64,000 nucleotides of DNA, taken from positions 1 to 64,000 of the forward strand of contig NZ_GL883869.1 of assembly GCF_000205165.1 (NCBI RefSeq), read 5' to 3'. This DNA is from Paraprevotella xylaniphila YIT 11841 (GTDB lineage: Bacteria > Bacteroidota > Bacteroidia > Bacteroidales > Bacteroidaceae). The notes under the pieces were generated by a model. It was not told the DNA's origin and did not search any database. It saw only the letters and a list, made by a program, of their open reading frames with translations. This document shows positions 19,127 through 28,207 of this stretch, in pieces (position 1 is the stretch's first letter; every line of letters begins with the position of its first letter). A program made the position numbers and the translations under genes.

Positions 19127-20602
19127 CTATTCTTTAATCAACTGGTAGCGCGGCACCAAGAGTTTGATGATGACCCAACTCAACAGATACCCTAACGACG
19201 CCACCATAAATACTATCATATAACCGGCTTCGATACCCCGGAAGCCTAAAAACTCCATCTGCGTTTCCTTGGAATAGGTAAACAACATACCGGAACACAT
19301 GTTGAACAGCAAACAACCGATACCGCCCGACATACCACCAATACCCGTCACTGTGGCCACGGCGGATTTGGGAAACATGTCGCCCACCACGGAATAGACA
19401 TTCGCGCTCCAACTCTGATGCGCCGCCCCGATGATGCCGATTATCACGATGGGAAACCAATACGACCAACTCCCCAAAGGCTGGGCCACCAAGCCGATAA
19501 GGGGAAAGAAGGCATAAATAAGCATGGCGCGCATGCGTCCGGCATAAGGGTTCATACCCTTGTGCCCCACGAACCATGTGGGCAAATAGCCCCCCACGAT
19601 GGAAAGCATCGAAATCAGATAGAGGGTGAAAATGAGTAACATGCCCGTCGTGGAGTCCGAACTGTATCCGTAGACATCATGCACGTAAGCCGGTGCCCAA
19701 AAGAGGAAGAACCACCACACGCCATCGGGCAGGAAACGTCCGGCCACGACAGCCCATGTCTGGCGATAAGTCAGGCACTTCCAAATGCTGATACCCCTCG
19801 TCGGACGAGCCTCATCCGTACCTTCGGCTAAAGAAGCATCGGCGACGGAATCCTGCTCAATGTAGGCCAGTTCCGCAGCATTGACACGCTTGCTTTTCTG
19901 CGGCGCATCATACACATACACCCAAACGCCCATCCAGACGAAGCCCACAGCACCCACCAAGAGGAAGGACATCTCCCAACCCCAACAACGAGCCAGCAAA
20001 GGTATGACGAAAGGAGCAAGCAAGGCCCCTATCTGTGCCCCGCTGTTGAACACACTGGTAGCGAACCCACGGTCCTTTTTCGGAAAATATTCTGCCGTAA
20101 TCTTGATGGCTGCCGGAAAATTTCCGGATTCGCCAATGGCCAACACGCAGCGGGCTGCCAAAAAAAGCCAGACGCTGACAGTGGCCACGGTCCACACACC
20201 GTCCCCCACCGTCTGCAACGTAGCCAGGTTCTGCCGCGCCCCCGCGAAATCCGTCAGCCACTCGCCACCCAACAGCCCGTTAGTGGCAATCCCGCAAAAG
20301 GCATGGAGGCACGCCCCGGCCGACCACAGCCCTATGGCCCACAAATAACCGCGCCGCGCACCTACCTTGTCGATAAACTTGCCGACGACCAACATGGCTA
20401 TGGCGTACACAATGGAGAAACACCCCGTGATAAGCCCATAGTCCGTGTCGTTCCACCCGAATTCAGGCGCAATAAAATCCTTCCACGTCAGCGATAAAAC
20501 CTGACGGTCCATGTAGTTGATGGCCGTAGCCAGAAACAACATGGAACACACGACCCAACGATAACGGGTCATTCCTGCAAATGTTTGATTTGATTCATTC
20601 AT
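19127..20602 (-). CDS. exuT: MFS hexuronate transporter, ExuT-like
   Basis: A 491-residue major facilitator protein of the anion:cation symporter group with about 12 hydrophobic segments; NYMDRQVLSLTWKDF in the first segment and GESGNFPAAIKITAEYFPKKDRG in the fourth/fifth region are typical of hexuronate transporters. It would bring glucuronate or galacturonate across the inner membrane. I place the start at the ATG at 20602 (MNESNQTFAGMTRYR); the in-frame upstream extension covers a -7-like box. It is first gene of the four-gene operon. Confidence 0.9.
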   Translation of the reverse strand: MNESNQTFAGMTRYRWVVCSMLFLATAINYMDRQVLSLTWKDFIAPEFGWNDTDYGLITGCFSIVYAIAMLVVGKFIDKVGARRGYLWAIGLWSAGACLHAFCGIATNGLLGGEWLTDFAGARQNLATLQTVGDGVWTVATVSVWLFLAARCVLAIGESGNFPAAIKITAEYFPKKDRGFATSVFNSGAQIGALLAPFVIPLLARCWGWEMSFLLVGAVGFVWMGVWVYVYDAPQKSKRVNAAELAYIEQDSVADASLAEGTDEARPTRGISIWKCLTYRQTWAVVAGRFLPDGVWWFFLFWAPAYVHDVYGYSSDSTTGMLLIFTLYLISMLSIVGGYLPTWFVGHKGMNPYAGRMRAMLIYAFFPLIGLVAQPLGSWSYWFPIVIIGIIGAAHQSWSANVYSVVGDMFPKSAVATVTGIGGMSGGIGCLLFNMCSGMLFTYSKETQMEFLGFRGIEAGYMIVFMVASLGYLLSWVIIKLLVPRYQLIKE

Positions 20603-20644
20603 GTTTTTCCGGTTTTCCTTAAAGTTTATATTCCGTAAACGTTG

Positions 20645-20706
20645 CAAATATATAGTTTTCACCCACAAACGAGCCTAAAAAACAACTCGAATTACATGCG
20701 ATGTAA
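20645..20706 (-). promoter_or_regulatory. exuT operon promoter -7 box and upstream dyad
   Basis: On the - strand, TATATTTG lies at 20652-20645, about 43 nt before the exuT ATG. A clear -33 box is not seen. Further upstream, TTACAT-GCG-ATGTAA (20692-20706) is a perfect 6-bp dyad that could bind a repressor or activator. Confidence 0.45.
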
Positions 20707-21201
20707 CATATTCAAAAAAATTTGCTACACCACAAAAAGCCCAAGCCATGCCACTCGTTAAAATCCGGAAGGCTCCCACTACTTACAAAGATAAGCCATA
20801 CCACTCCTGCCCGAAAACGTATTCATGAAATTGAACGAAACGGCACCCCATTTTGAACGAAAAGCCACATAAAAACAAAATGTCAAAATGCAAAAGACAC
20901 ACATGCGAGAATGCGCCATTTCCCTCCTAAAAGATAAACAGCTCCCCACGATGCATTCTCGCACGATGGCACCGGAACAGAAAGACACTCACTCGGGATT
21001 CATACCGACTCGGCCTCACGGCAAAGCCCAAATCCTGCGGACATTTACGGCTAAGCGGTCATCTTTTACCCACATTCACCTTACATCTTGTCATTAGTTC
21101 CTTGTACGCCCATCGTCGTGAAATAGCTCGAAAAAGAGCTTTTCCATGATGCTTCCACCACGGAATCTTCTTTGTTTCCGACCCATTTGCGGAGGTTTTT
21201 A

Positions 21202-21223
21202 TTTTTTTCTGCGCAGAAAAAAA
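21202..21223. repeat. Perfect 22-nt palindrome
   Basis: Seven T, CTGCGCAG, then seven A: symmetrical about 21212/21213. It stands three bases before a second hairpin. Confidence 0.6.
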
Positions 21224-21226
21224 TAT

Positions 21227-21264
21227 CGCTTTCAGCCAAATGAAAAATCATTTGGCTGAAAGCG
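21227..21264. repeat. Perfect 17-bp hairpin repeat
   Basis: CGCTTTCAGCCAAATGA (21227-21243) and its exact complement TCATTTGGCTGAAAGCG (21248-21264) around AAAA. Its - strand contains GCCAAATGATTTTTCA, which is also present at 418-433 and, with one change, at 440-455, so this is a dispersed intergenic repeat. Confidence 0.65.
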
Positions 21265-21450
21265 GCAAGCAAAAAAGCGTAAAAAAATGAAAGAAATGCG
21301 GCATAGGAACATTTCATCCGGTGTCCTATTAACATTTCGTTTCTATTTATGGCATTTAACAGCTCTATCAAAAGTGCTTTGATTGACATTTTGTCAGCAC
21401 TATACCCCCAAGTGAAGCCATTCCATACAGGCAAAACTATCTTTCAGTTT

Positions 21451-21482
21451 TTTGGAGGGAGAGAGGAAATATGATAAATTTG
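21451..21482 (+). promoter_or_regulatory. Promoter of the 21519 gene
   Basis: TTTG at 21451-21454, 20-nt spacer, -7 box TAAATTTG at 21475-21482. It excludes the in-frame ATG at 21471 as start. Confidence 0.65.
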
Positions 21483-21518
21483 CGACCGAAAACACGATTC
21501 TCATTTCAAATCCATCCG

Positions 21519-23753
21519 ATGATGATCAAACAGAAACTTTTAACGGGATACCTCTTGCTATGCCCGTTGTGCCTGCAAGCACAGAAATGGCTTCCGGCAA
21601 CGCCGGAGGAAAACCGCGAAATCCGATTATTGGGATGCCGTTACGACAAAGAACGGTTAGTTAGCCGCACGCCCATAGACGGCAGAAACCCCGAATGGGA
21701 AGTCCGCACGGAAAAACAAAAGGTACAGGACGGCGAACTGTTCACGTTCCGCTTCAAGGCTTTAAAAGACATGCCCGAATCCGGTGTGGCCGTGGCTTTC
21801 GACCGCTACCGTTGGACGAGCGACAATTACGTGATGATTCCGGCTTCCGTCTACAACGGCAACCGCCAACGCATCGTGAACCGCAATTACGCCACAGGGC
21901 TCGACCCGTCGGATTATGACCGTCCGGACCTGGCCCTGACCTCCAACCCCATCCCGCAGCTTTCGCCTGATTTTGGCAGCTCCTCCCGTTTGGAGGTGAG
22001 CGTATGCAACGCCGCCACTCCGGTCATCGCATTCCTCGACCGGCAAAAGCAAGAAGGTGTTCTCCTCCTGACCGACCAGGGAATCGAACGGGACGGACAA
22101 ATCATAGACCACGCGCTGATAGTGGAAGAGGCTCCGGACCGCAGCATGGCCTCGTTCGTCATCAGTGCGCCCGGCGTGAGGGAGAAAAAGCCGGAGTTCA
22201 TCGGCTTCAGCCCCAGTCCGGACCGCGGCCTCGCGATACGCAAGGGAGACGAAATCACCATCCGCGTGACCCGCCTCAGCTATCCCTGCCACGACGTGCC
22301 GCAACTGCTCGGCCACTTCATGCACGACCGCAAACGCCATATCCGATGCGCCGCTCCACGCCACCTCGTGCCGATGAGCGAAGTGTTGTCCATCATGGAC
22401 CGGAACATCGACGCACGCTATTACCAAAAAGACATTGTGGAGTTCTACCGCCCCGAAACGGCCGACTGGATGTCGTACGGATGGATTGGCGGACTCATCA
22501 ACACCTATCCCATGCTTGCCATCGGCGACGACGAACACCTGCGCCGCGTGGCCCGCACGTTCGACTTCGCCCTGCCCCGTGCCAAAGGGGAAAGCGGTTA
22601 TTACTATGACATCCTGCAACCGGACGGCACGGTGCTCAACCGCGATGCCGCCGCCGTCGTGCCGGGCGTGGCTGTGACGCGCCGCAATGCCGACGTGCTC
22701 TATTGGATGGTGAAACAATTCGACCTGATGAAGCGGATGGGCAAAAGCGACCGTATCCGGCCCGAGTGGGAAGATGCCGTGCGCAAACTGGCCGACGCAT
22801 TCGTACGCACATGGAAGGAAGAAGGTACATGGGGGAACTACCTGCACGTGGAAACAGGAAAAGTGGCCGTGTTCAACACCACGAGCGGAGCAATGGCCGC
22901 AGGGGGACTGGCGTTGGCTGCGGAATACTTCAACTGCCCGGATTATTTGGAAGTGGCCGAACAAGCTGCATCCGACTTCTACCGTCAGTTTTCCATTGTA
23001 GGCTTCACTTCGGGCGGATGTGGGGACATCCTGCAGAATTCCGATTCCGAAACCGCCGCCGCCCTGATGACCTCTTTAACGACACTATACGAAAAGACCG
23101 GAAAAGCCGATTACCTGCAACAAGCCCAAGACTTGGCTCATTTATGCGCTTCGTGGACCGTCTCGTTCGACTACCGTCTGCCCGACGACACGCCATTGGC
23201 CCAGTTGGGAGCCAACTTGACAGGTGCCGTATGGGCCAGCACACAAAACAAACATGGCGCACCGGGATTCTGCACACAGTCGGGCGACGCGCTGTTCAAA
23301 CTCTACCGCGCCACGGGCGACACGTTGTATGCCGAACTCCTGCGCGACATCATCCATGCGCATGCCGAGGGCATCCAACCCAACGGCAAAATCACGGAAC
23401 GCCTCACTTACTGCGACTCCGACCGGCGCGGTTCGCGGGCCGACGGATGGGAGACGGGATGGAACGAGACGAACGGGGCGTTGATGGCTTTGGAAATACC
23501 GGGCATATATGTCCGCACCGACCTCGGCCAGTTCTACGTGTTCGACTGCGTGGAAGCACAGGTGGTAAAAAACGACACCAAACGGCTTGTTCTCCGCCTC
23601 ACCAACCCCACGGCATACGATGCGGAAGTCACCCTCGTGGCCGAAAACGGCGAATCAGCGAAGAAACCTTTGGGCGACAACGCTTTCCTCAAATGGAAAG
23701 ACAAGGTGAAAGTAAAAGCCGGACAGTCGGTCTCCTACACGATCAAGAAATAA
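21519..23753 (+). CDS. Exported (alpha/alpha)-barrel hydrolase or lyase candidate, family not identified
   Basis: A 744-residue exported protein with a signal peptide (MIKQKLLTGYLLLCPLCLQA). The N-terminal 250 residues look like a beta-sandwich; residues from about 290 show helix pairs with WMSYGWIGGLINTYPMLAIG, NTTSGAMAAGGLALAAEYF and ADGWETGWNETNGALMALE, the style of six-hairpin glycosidases. A short beta domain ends the protein. I could not assign a CAZy family; GH154-like beta-glucuronidase is one thing to test, since the hexuronate operon lies next door. The start is at 21519 (or the adjacent ATG at 21522) because the earlier ATG sits inside the promoter. Confidence 0.7.
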   Translation: MMIKQKLLTGYLLLCPLCLQAQKWLPATPEENREIRLLGCRYDKERLVSRTPIDGRNPEWEVRTEKQKVQDGELFTFRFKALKDMPESGVAVAFDRYRWTSDNYVMIPASVYNGNRQRIVNRNYATGLDPSDYDRPDLALTSNPIPQLSPDFGSSSRLEVSVCNAATPVIAFLDRQKQEGVLLLTDQGIERDGQIIDHALIVEEAPDRSMASFVISAPGVREKKPEFIGFSPSPDRGLAIRKGDEITIRVTRLSYPCHDVPQLLGHFMHDRKRHIRCAAPRHLVPMSEVLSIMDRNIDARYYQKDIVEFYRPETADWMSYGWIGGLINTYPMLAIGDDEHLRRVARTFDFALPRAKGESGYYYDILQPDGTVLNRDAAAVVPGVAVTRRNADVLYWMVKQFDLMKRMGKSDRIRPEWEDAVRKLADAFVRTWKEEGTWGNYLHVETGKVAVFNTTSGAMAAGGLALAAEYFNCPDYLEVAEQAASDFYRQFSIVGFTSGGCGDILQNSDSETAAALMTSLTTLYEKTGKADYLQQAQDLAHLCASWTVSFDYRLPDDTPLAQLGANLTGAVWASTQNKHGAPGFCTQSGDALFKLYRATGDTLYAELLRDIIHAHAEGIQPNGKITERLTYCDSDRRGSRADGWETGWNETNGALMALEIPGIYVRTDLGQFYVFDCVEAQVVKNDTKRLVLRLTNPTAYDAEVTLVAENGESAKKPLGDNAFLKWKDKVKVKAGQSVSYTIKK

Positions 23754-23761
23754 AACAAGAC

Positions 23762-23801
23762 GAAAGCCATTCCTGCCCCCGGCACGGCAAGAATGGCTTT
23801 C
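23762..23801. terminator. Terminator between convergent genes
   Basis: GAAAGCCATTC (23762-23772) pairs with GAATGGCTTTC (23791-23801), with further TGCC/GGCA pairing inside, then TGTTTTC. It lies between convergent genes and may serve both. Confidence 0.65.
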
Positions 23802-23839
23802 TGTTTTCATCGGCACAGTCCTGACACGAGAGATAGGTG

Positions 23840-25756
23840 TCAGCGCAAATTCCAATATACCACGTAACGTTGGCGATGGACATCATACAAGGGCTTGACC
23901 TCCACGCCGTCGGGCGTGACGAACGCCAAAGCCTTTCCCTTGCGTTGCAACACGTTGCCGGGATGCTTCTCGTCCCAACGCAACGCACAGGGCAGCCCTT
24001 CGGGAATATGATAGTCGTACGAATAATAATCATTGTACTTCGCCGGATCGGAATACGGTGCAGGCGCTTGCATGCCTTCCGTCCCCAATTCACCGGCCAG
24101 TACCACCGGCCCGTAAAGCAAAGCCCCACGCTCCGTCCCGTCCGGTGTACGCTCCAGACGCAGCCCCATGGCATAATCCGCTTCTATACGGTCGCCATCC
24201 TTCCAACGGCGCGACAGGAGGATATACGAGCCGGGCTTTTGCCGCACTTTCACTTTCTTGCCGTTGACTTTCACGCTGACCTCACTGCTCCATGACGGAT
24301 AGCGGAGCCTTACCGTCAGCTGCTTCGGCTCGTCCAACCCGACCGTGAACGTCACCTTGCCCTCTTCGGGGAAACGGGTATCCTGCCGCAAGACCAGTCC
24401 CTTTTCCCGCCATTTCACTTCGGAAGGGATAAACAGATTCACGAAGATGCCGTCCCGGTCATGATAATAAATGGCTTCGGCATACTTGGCGTGGTTCTCG
24501 AACCCGCTGCCCACACAGCACCAAAACGAATTCTCGGGCGTGCTGTACACCCGGTGCGTACCCGTCTGCAAAGGAAGGAAATAGGCCACCATCCCCGATG
24601 CAGGGTCCTGTTGGCCGAGGATGTGGTTGTACAAGGCACGTTCGTAATAATCGGCCACCTCGGGCGAGGCATCCCAACAGAACAAGTGGCGGCTCAGTTT
24701 CAGCATGTTGTATGTGCAACAGGTCTCGCCCGTATAACCGCTGATATGCGCGGTGAACTTGTCCGTGGGAAAATAATGTTCCTTGTCGCTGCTGCAACCC
24801 GGCGCAAACGTGTGGCGGTCAATCATCGTATGCCAGAAAAACTCGCTCAGGGCCTTGCTGTCCGCATCGCCGGTCAGTTCATAATTCCGGGCCTCGGCCA
24901 ACACTTTCGGGATGAACGTGTTCGTGTGCTTCGTACCCAAATCGTCCTTTTGCGCCTTCAATGGGTCGATGACCTCGTTGTGGTAGAAGAAACCGGCCAA
25001 CCATTTGTAACGTTCGTCGCCCGTCAAGGCATAAAGGTTGTAAAACGACTCGTTGACGCCTCCGAACTCGTTCCGTATCATCTTGCGGCGCGTCTCTTCC
25101 GAAAGGGGTTTGAGTTTCGCATAGGCCCAGTCGCCCATCTTTCTCACCACCTCCAAAGCCTGCGTGTTGCCGGCATAAAGATATTGGTCTATCAGCCCGG
25201 AGAATATCTTGTGCAAAGTATACCACGGTGCCCAAACACTTGTGGCACGGATATTACGGTTAATCAGTTCTTCAGGAAATGCACTTAAATAACCGTTCCC
25301 AAGGGCAACCTGCACCTCTGCCAAACCGGCCACAAGACTGTCGCCTTTCAGTTTGAACACTTCGCTTCCCGTCGCGGCATACATCAATGACAGGGCCGAA
25401 AGGAAATGCCCCGTGGTATGTCCCCGCAACTCGCAGTCTAGGGACTCCCATCCGCCCAACTTCTTCACGGTCATGTAACCGCCCTCTCGCCCCGCAAAGA
25501 TACCGGCCGTGGTCCGGAAACCATGCAACAAGCGGTCCACGCCAATAGACACCATCCAAACGGAATCCCGCATCATGTTGTCGCGGAAACGCCCCGGCAA
25601 CAACCTTACGTCCTGCAATTCAAAACTCTCCGCAGCAAGCGGCACTTTCACCCCTTCCTTGAATTTGTCCCCGTATATGCCGGGATAAACGGATTGGGCG
25701 CAAGCCATAGTGGCACAGGCACACAACAAACTACATAACCATTTTCTTTGTTTCAT
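23840..25756 (-). CDS. Beta-L-arabinofuranosidase family protein (DUF1680; GH127/GH146-like)
   Basis: A 638-residue exported enzyme with signal peptide (MKQRKWLCSLLCACATMACA). The zinc-thiolate catalytic centre of the family is visible: Glu344 and Cys346 in GETCCTYNM, and Cys413-Cys414 in FWCCVGSGFENHAKYAE; in GH127 the first Cys of the CC pair is the nucleophile. DELRGHTTGHFLSALS-like and AGFFYHNEVIDPL segments fit the (alpha/alpha)6 barrel. It would release terminal L-arabinofuranose. GH127 and GH146 cannot be told apart by eye. It is 13 nt downstream of the heparinase-type gene, so it is in one operon with it. Confidence 0.88.
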   Translation of the reverse strand: MKQRKWLCSLLCACATMACAQSVYPGIYGDKFKEGVKVPLAAESFELQDVRLLPGRFRDNMMRDSVWMVSIGVDRLLHGFRTTAGIFAGREGGYMTVKKLGGWESLDCELRGHTTGHFLSALSLMYAATGSEVFKLKGDSLVAGLAEVQVALGNGYLSAFPEELINRNIRATSVWAPWYTLHKIFSGLIDQYLYAGNTQALEVVRKMGDWAYAKLKPLSEETRRKMIRNEFGGVNESFYNLYALTGDERYKWLAGFFYHNEVIDPLKAQKDDLGTKHTNTFIPKVLAEARNYELTGDADSKALSEFFWHTMIDRHTFAPGCSSDKEHYFPTDKFTAHISGYTGETCCTYNMLKLSRHLFCWDASPEVADYYERALYNHILGQQDPASGMVAYFLPLQTGTHRVYSTPENSFWCCVGSGFENHAKYAEAIYYHDRDGIFVNLFIPSEVKWREKGLVLRQDTRFPEEGKVTFTVGLDEPKQLTVRLRYPSWSSEVSVKVNGKKVKVRQKPGSYILLSRRWKDGDRIEADYAMGLRLERTPDGTERGALLYGPVVLAGELGTEGMQAPAPYSDPAKYNDYYSYDYHIPEGLPCALRWDEKHPGNVLQRKGKALAFVTPDGVEVKPLYDVHRQRYVVYWNLR

Positions 25757-25769
25757 CTATCTATGTTTT

Positions 25770-28049
25770 TTATGATTTAACCTGTTTCTTCAATATCACA
25801 TTTCCATCCTCATAGACCACCTTTTCTGCATGTCCGTTTACCCGCAAGGATGAAGGACGCGAGCCTGCATGGAAAACAGCCCGCACGTAGGGCTGTCCTT
25901 GTACGTGCACATCCAGCTCCTTGCCTTCGGCATGCTGCATCACGAACAGCTTCGACAAGGAAGAATAATAAGAAACGCCGCCCCGGCGCAGGGCACTGCC
26001 ATAGCAAACGAAAATGTCCCCGGCCGTAGACGGGTCTGCCCCTTCGTCATACGTCACGGTGAACATATAGGCATCCGTGGTCCACCCGTCGGCCTCAATC
26101 CATGAATTATTGTGCATCAACCTGCCGTCGGCCTGTTGGTTGATATACATGTCGGTCACTTTACCACCGCGACGCACCCGCAGCCCTATCCAGTCCTTGC
26201 CTTCGCGTTTCTCCATATAAGGCAGGTCTTTGTCTCCGGGATGGTCTTTCAGGATGATGGCGGTCAACCCTTTGATGCGTTTATGCTCACCGGGCAAATG
26301 GAATGAATAATACTCCTCTTTGCCTTTCAAGTCTTCCGTCGGTCCGGTCTTCACTTCCCAATACAAATCTTCCGGATAGTCATGCACGAAATCGGACAAG
26401 GCCAGCAGACGGGGATAAAGCGGACGGATGATGACAGACGCACTATCCGACGTGACGGTCAAGTCCGGCCCCCGCTTCACGGCTTTTCCGCTATAATGCC
26501 ACAACCATTCGAAGTGCCCGGCATGATGTGCCTTGATGTCGTCTATCACGTAAATGACCTTATCCATCCAAAGGAAATGGCGGAAATTCCGGCTGAACTT
26601 GTCCGCCATCGGCCCCGTACCGTTGGCCAACACATATTTCACCTGCCCGTTATCCATCAGATGGTGCAGGCTACCGCGCAGATAAGAGCCTTCATACTGC
26701 TGTTCCCGCGACTGCCCTTCGCCATTGAAAAGCACCACGTTGTGCGCATCGCTTTGGAAGAAATATCCCCGGTATTCCGGATTGGGATAGCTGCAATTCC
26801 CGGCATCCTTGAGGATGTCCACGCCTTTATGGAAGAGTATGAGCGAATTGGCATCGGCATGCGAGTGGTTCCAGGTATGCCCGCTCTTGACGGCCAACAT
26901 CGTGGCATCCTTTTTCCATGAATCGCGCACCATGGCCCATCCGAAATCTTTCAGCAGCCATGAGGTCGGCAAATCCGGCGTTCCGGGTGCCTTCCGCGCG
27001 TCCGGCATGTACAGGAACCCCATGGGGCGGTTACGGAAATAACCGTCACGATGTTGCCCGTCCTGTACTTGGTTGAAGTACCATAACATGTCCGGACGCT
27101 GTATCCCCAAGGCATACAAGAGCATCATGCTCGACTCTGCCGTCACATTCTTATGACTGTCACCGAAATTGATGTCGTAAAGGATGCCCGTACGCGGATA
27201 ACAAACTTGCAGGAAATAATCGGGCAGCTTTTCCAGTTGCGGTATGGGAGAAGCCTTCTGGCCGGGATACGCGTTCTGCCAGGCTATCCTGTACTGCAAA
27301 GCTTCCTGTATGCCGAAGTTGGCATAGTTGAGGCTTTCGTACATGCCTCCGGACTCGTCGAACGTTTTCATCTTGTTTTGCAACACGTCCCCGGCAAAAC
27401 CGAACCATTCGGGCATGACCTCATTCAAGGTTGCCGCCCACTCGCGGGCCTGAGGCAGCTCGTTCTGCAACGCCAAAGCCAACATGCCCGCATTGTACAC
27501 GCAAGAGGTCCACCAGTTATGTCCCATGGAATTGAGGGTATGGATACGCGTGGGTTCCAATACCCAGTCGCCCAAAGCCGGTTCCAACCCGAGACGAAGC
27601 AACTTTTCAGCCAAATCCTTCCTTTCTTGTCCGGACAAGGTCTCGTAGATGGCATCATACGCCAGGGCGGACATCAGGCATTTGTGGGACAACCCCAAAT
27701 CGGACCGCCATACGGGCTTCCGCGACAGCATTTCCTCGCTTCCCCATGTCTTGGCACTCGTCAACGATTGCAAAATGGACTTCAAACGGTCGGCATAACG
27801 TTGGTCGCCTGTCATCAGGTAAGCCAAAGATAGATAGTCCGCCCTCCGGAAATTATTTCCTTTCAAAGCCCCGTCGGCCACCTTGCGGATGTCCTCCCAA
27901 CAACGGGCCATGCAGGTATCCGACTCCATCCTCGACTTGGCCGCTTCCACCCTCGCCTTTGTAAACAGCAAGGCCGGATGCTTGACTTGCTGCGCATACA
28001 GCGAAAAGGAGAGGAAAAGTCCTCCCACACAAACAAAAAACTTTTTCAT
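25770..28049 (-). CDS. Heparinase II/III family protein, candidate polysaccharide lyase
   Basis: A 759-residue exported protein (signal peptide MKKFFVCVGGLFLSFSLYA). The N-terminal half is an (alpha/alpha) toroid containing THTLNSMGHNWWTSCVYNAG-like and DESGGMYESLNYANFG segments. The C-terminal half is the heparinase II/III beta-sandwich, with the metal-site signature N394-HSHAD399 followed by LILFHKGVDILKDAG. Members cleave uronic-acid linkages by beta-elimination, but the exact family and substrate cannot be read here. The gene is led by a copy of the conserved 31-bp element and is divergent from the GH97 gene. Confidence 0.82.
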   Translation of the reverse strand: MKKFFVCVGGLFLSFSLYAQQVKHPALLFTKARVEAAKSRMESDTCMARCWEDIRKVADGALKGNNFRRADYLSLAYLMTGDQRYADRLKSILQSLTSAKTWGSEEMLSRKPVWRSDLGLSHKCLMSALAYDAIYETLSGQERKDLAEKLLRLGLEPALGDWVLEPTRIHTLNSMGHNWWTSCVYNAGMLALALQNELPQAREWAATLNEVMPEWFGFAGDVLQNKMKTFDESGGMYESLNYANFGIQEALQYRIAWQNAYPGQKASPIPQLEKLPDYFLQVCYPRTGILYDINFGDSHKNVTAESSMMLLYALGIQRPDMLWYFNQVQDGQHRDGYFRNRPMGFLYMPDARKAPGTPDLPTSWLLKDFGWAMVRDSWKKDATMLAVKSGHTWNHSHADANSLILFHKGVDILKDAGNCSYPNPEYRGYFFQSDAHNVVLFNGEGQSREQQYEGSYLRGSLHHLMDNGQVKYVLANGTGPMADKFSRNFRHFLWMDKVIYVIDDIKAHHAGHFEWLWHYSGKAVKRGPDLTVTSDSASVIIRPLYPRLLALSDFVHDYPEDLYWEVKTGPTEDLKGKEEYYSFHLPGEHKRIKGLTAIILKDHPGDKDLPYMEKREGKDWIGLRVRRGGKVTDMYINQQADGRLMHNNSWIEADGWTTDAYMFTVTYDEGADPSTAGDIFVCYGSALRRGGVSYYSSLSKLFVMQHAEGKELDVHVQGQPYVRAVFHAGSRPSSLRVNGHAEKVVYEDGNVILKKQVKS

Positions 28050-28081
28050 CTTATATCTAAATCATTAAACGCTTCTATATC

Positions 28082-28112
28082 CTAATACGATTGAAAACCG
28101 CAAAATACTGAC
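28082..28112 (-). promoter_or_regulatory. Conserved PUL element, copy D
   Basis: On the + strand CTAATACGATTGAAA, 5 nt, AAAATACTGAC; read toward the heparinase-type gene it becomes GTCAGTATTTT-N5-TTTCAATCGTATTAG, ending 33 nt before the start codon. It is one of five copies. No TAnnTTTG box was found beside it. Confidence 0.7.
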
Positions 28113-28138
28113 TCGAAAAGAAAAAAAATCAGTTTGGC

Positions 28139-28170
28139 GTAAGTGAATTGCCTTTCCCAATCGTATTAGG
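28139..28170 (+). promoter_or_regulatory. Conserved PUL element, copy E
   Basis: GTAAGTGAATT (28139-28149), 5 nt, then TCCCAATCGTATTAGG (28155-28170), 38 nt before the GH97 start codon. It is divergent from copy D; the two form a near-symmetrical arrangement (ATCCTAATACGATTG and CAATCGTATTAGGAT) over the shared intergenic region. Confidence 0.7.
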
Positions 28171-28207
28171 ATATGAACAAGGTTTTAAAAATCAAATTTT
28201 ACCATCA

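Larger units (their letters stand above)
20710..21450. other. Long intergenic stretch without a supported gene
   Basis: About 740 nt separate the exuT promoter region from the next promoter. Short frames on both strands overlap each other and have no protein-like features. A TATCTTTG box faces the - strand at 20793-20786 without a clear product. A small hairpin AGCTC-GAAAAA-GAGCT (21125-21140) followed by TTTT could end a short transcript. Two strong palindromes lie at 21202-21264. Confidence 0.5.

Noticed and set aside
20779-21097. Two 69-residue frames on opposite strands
   Set aside because: They overlap each other, and neither has a promoter in the right place or protein-like sequence.
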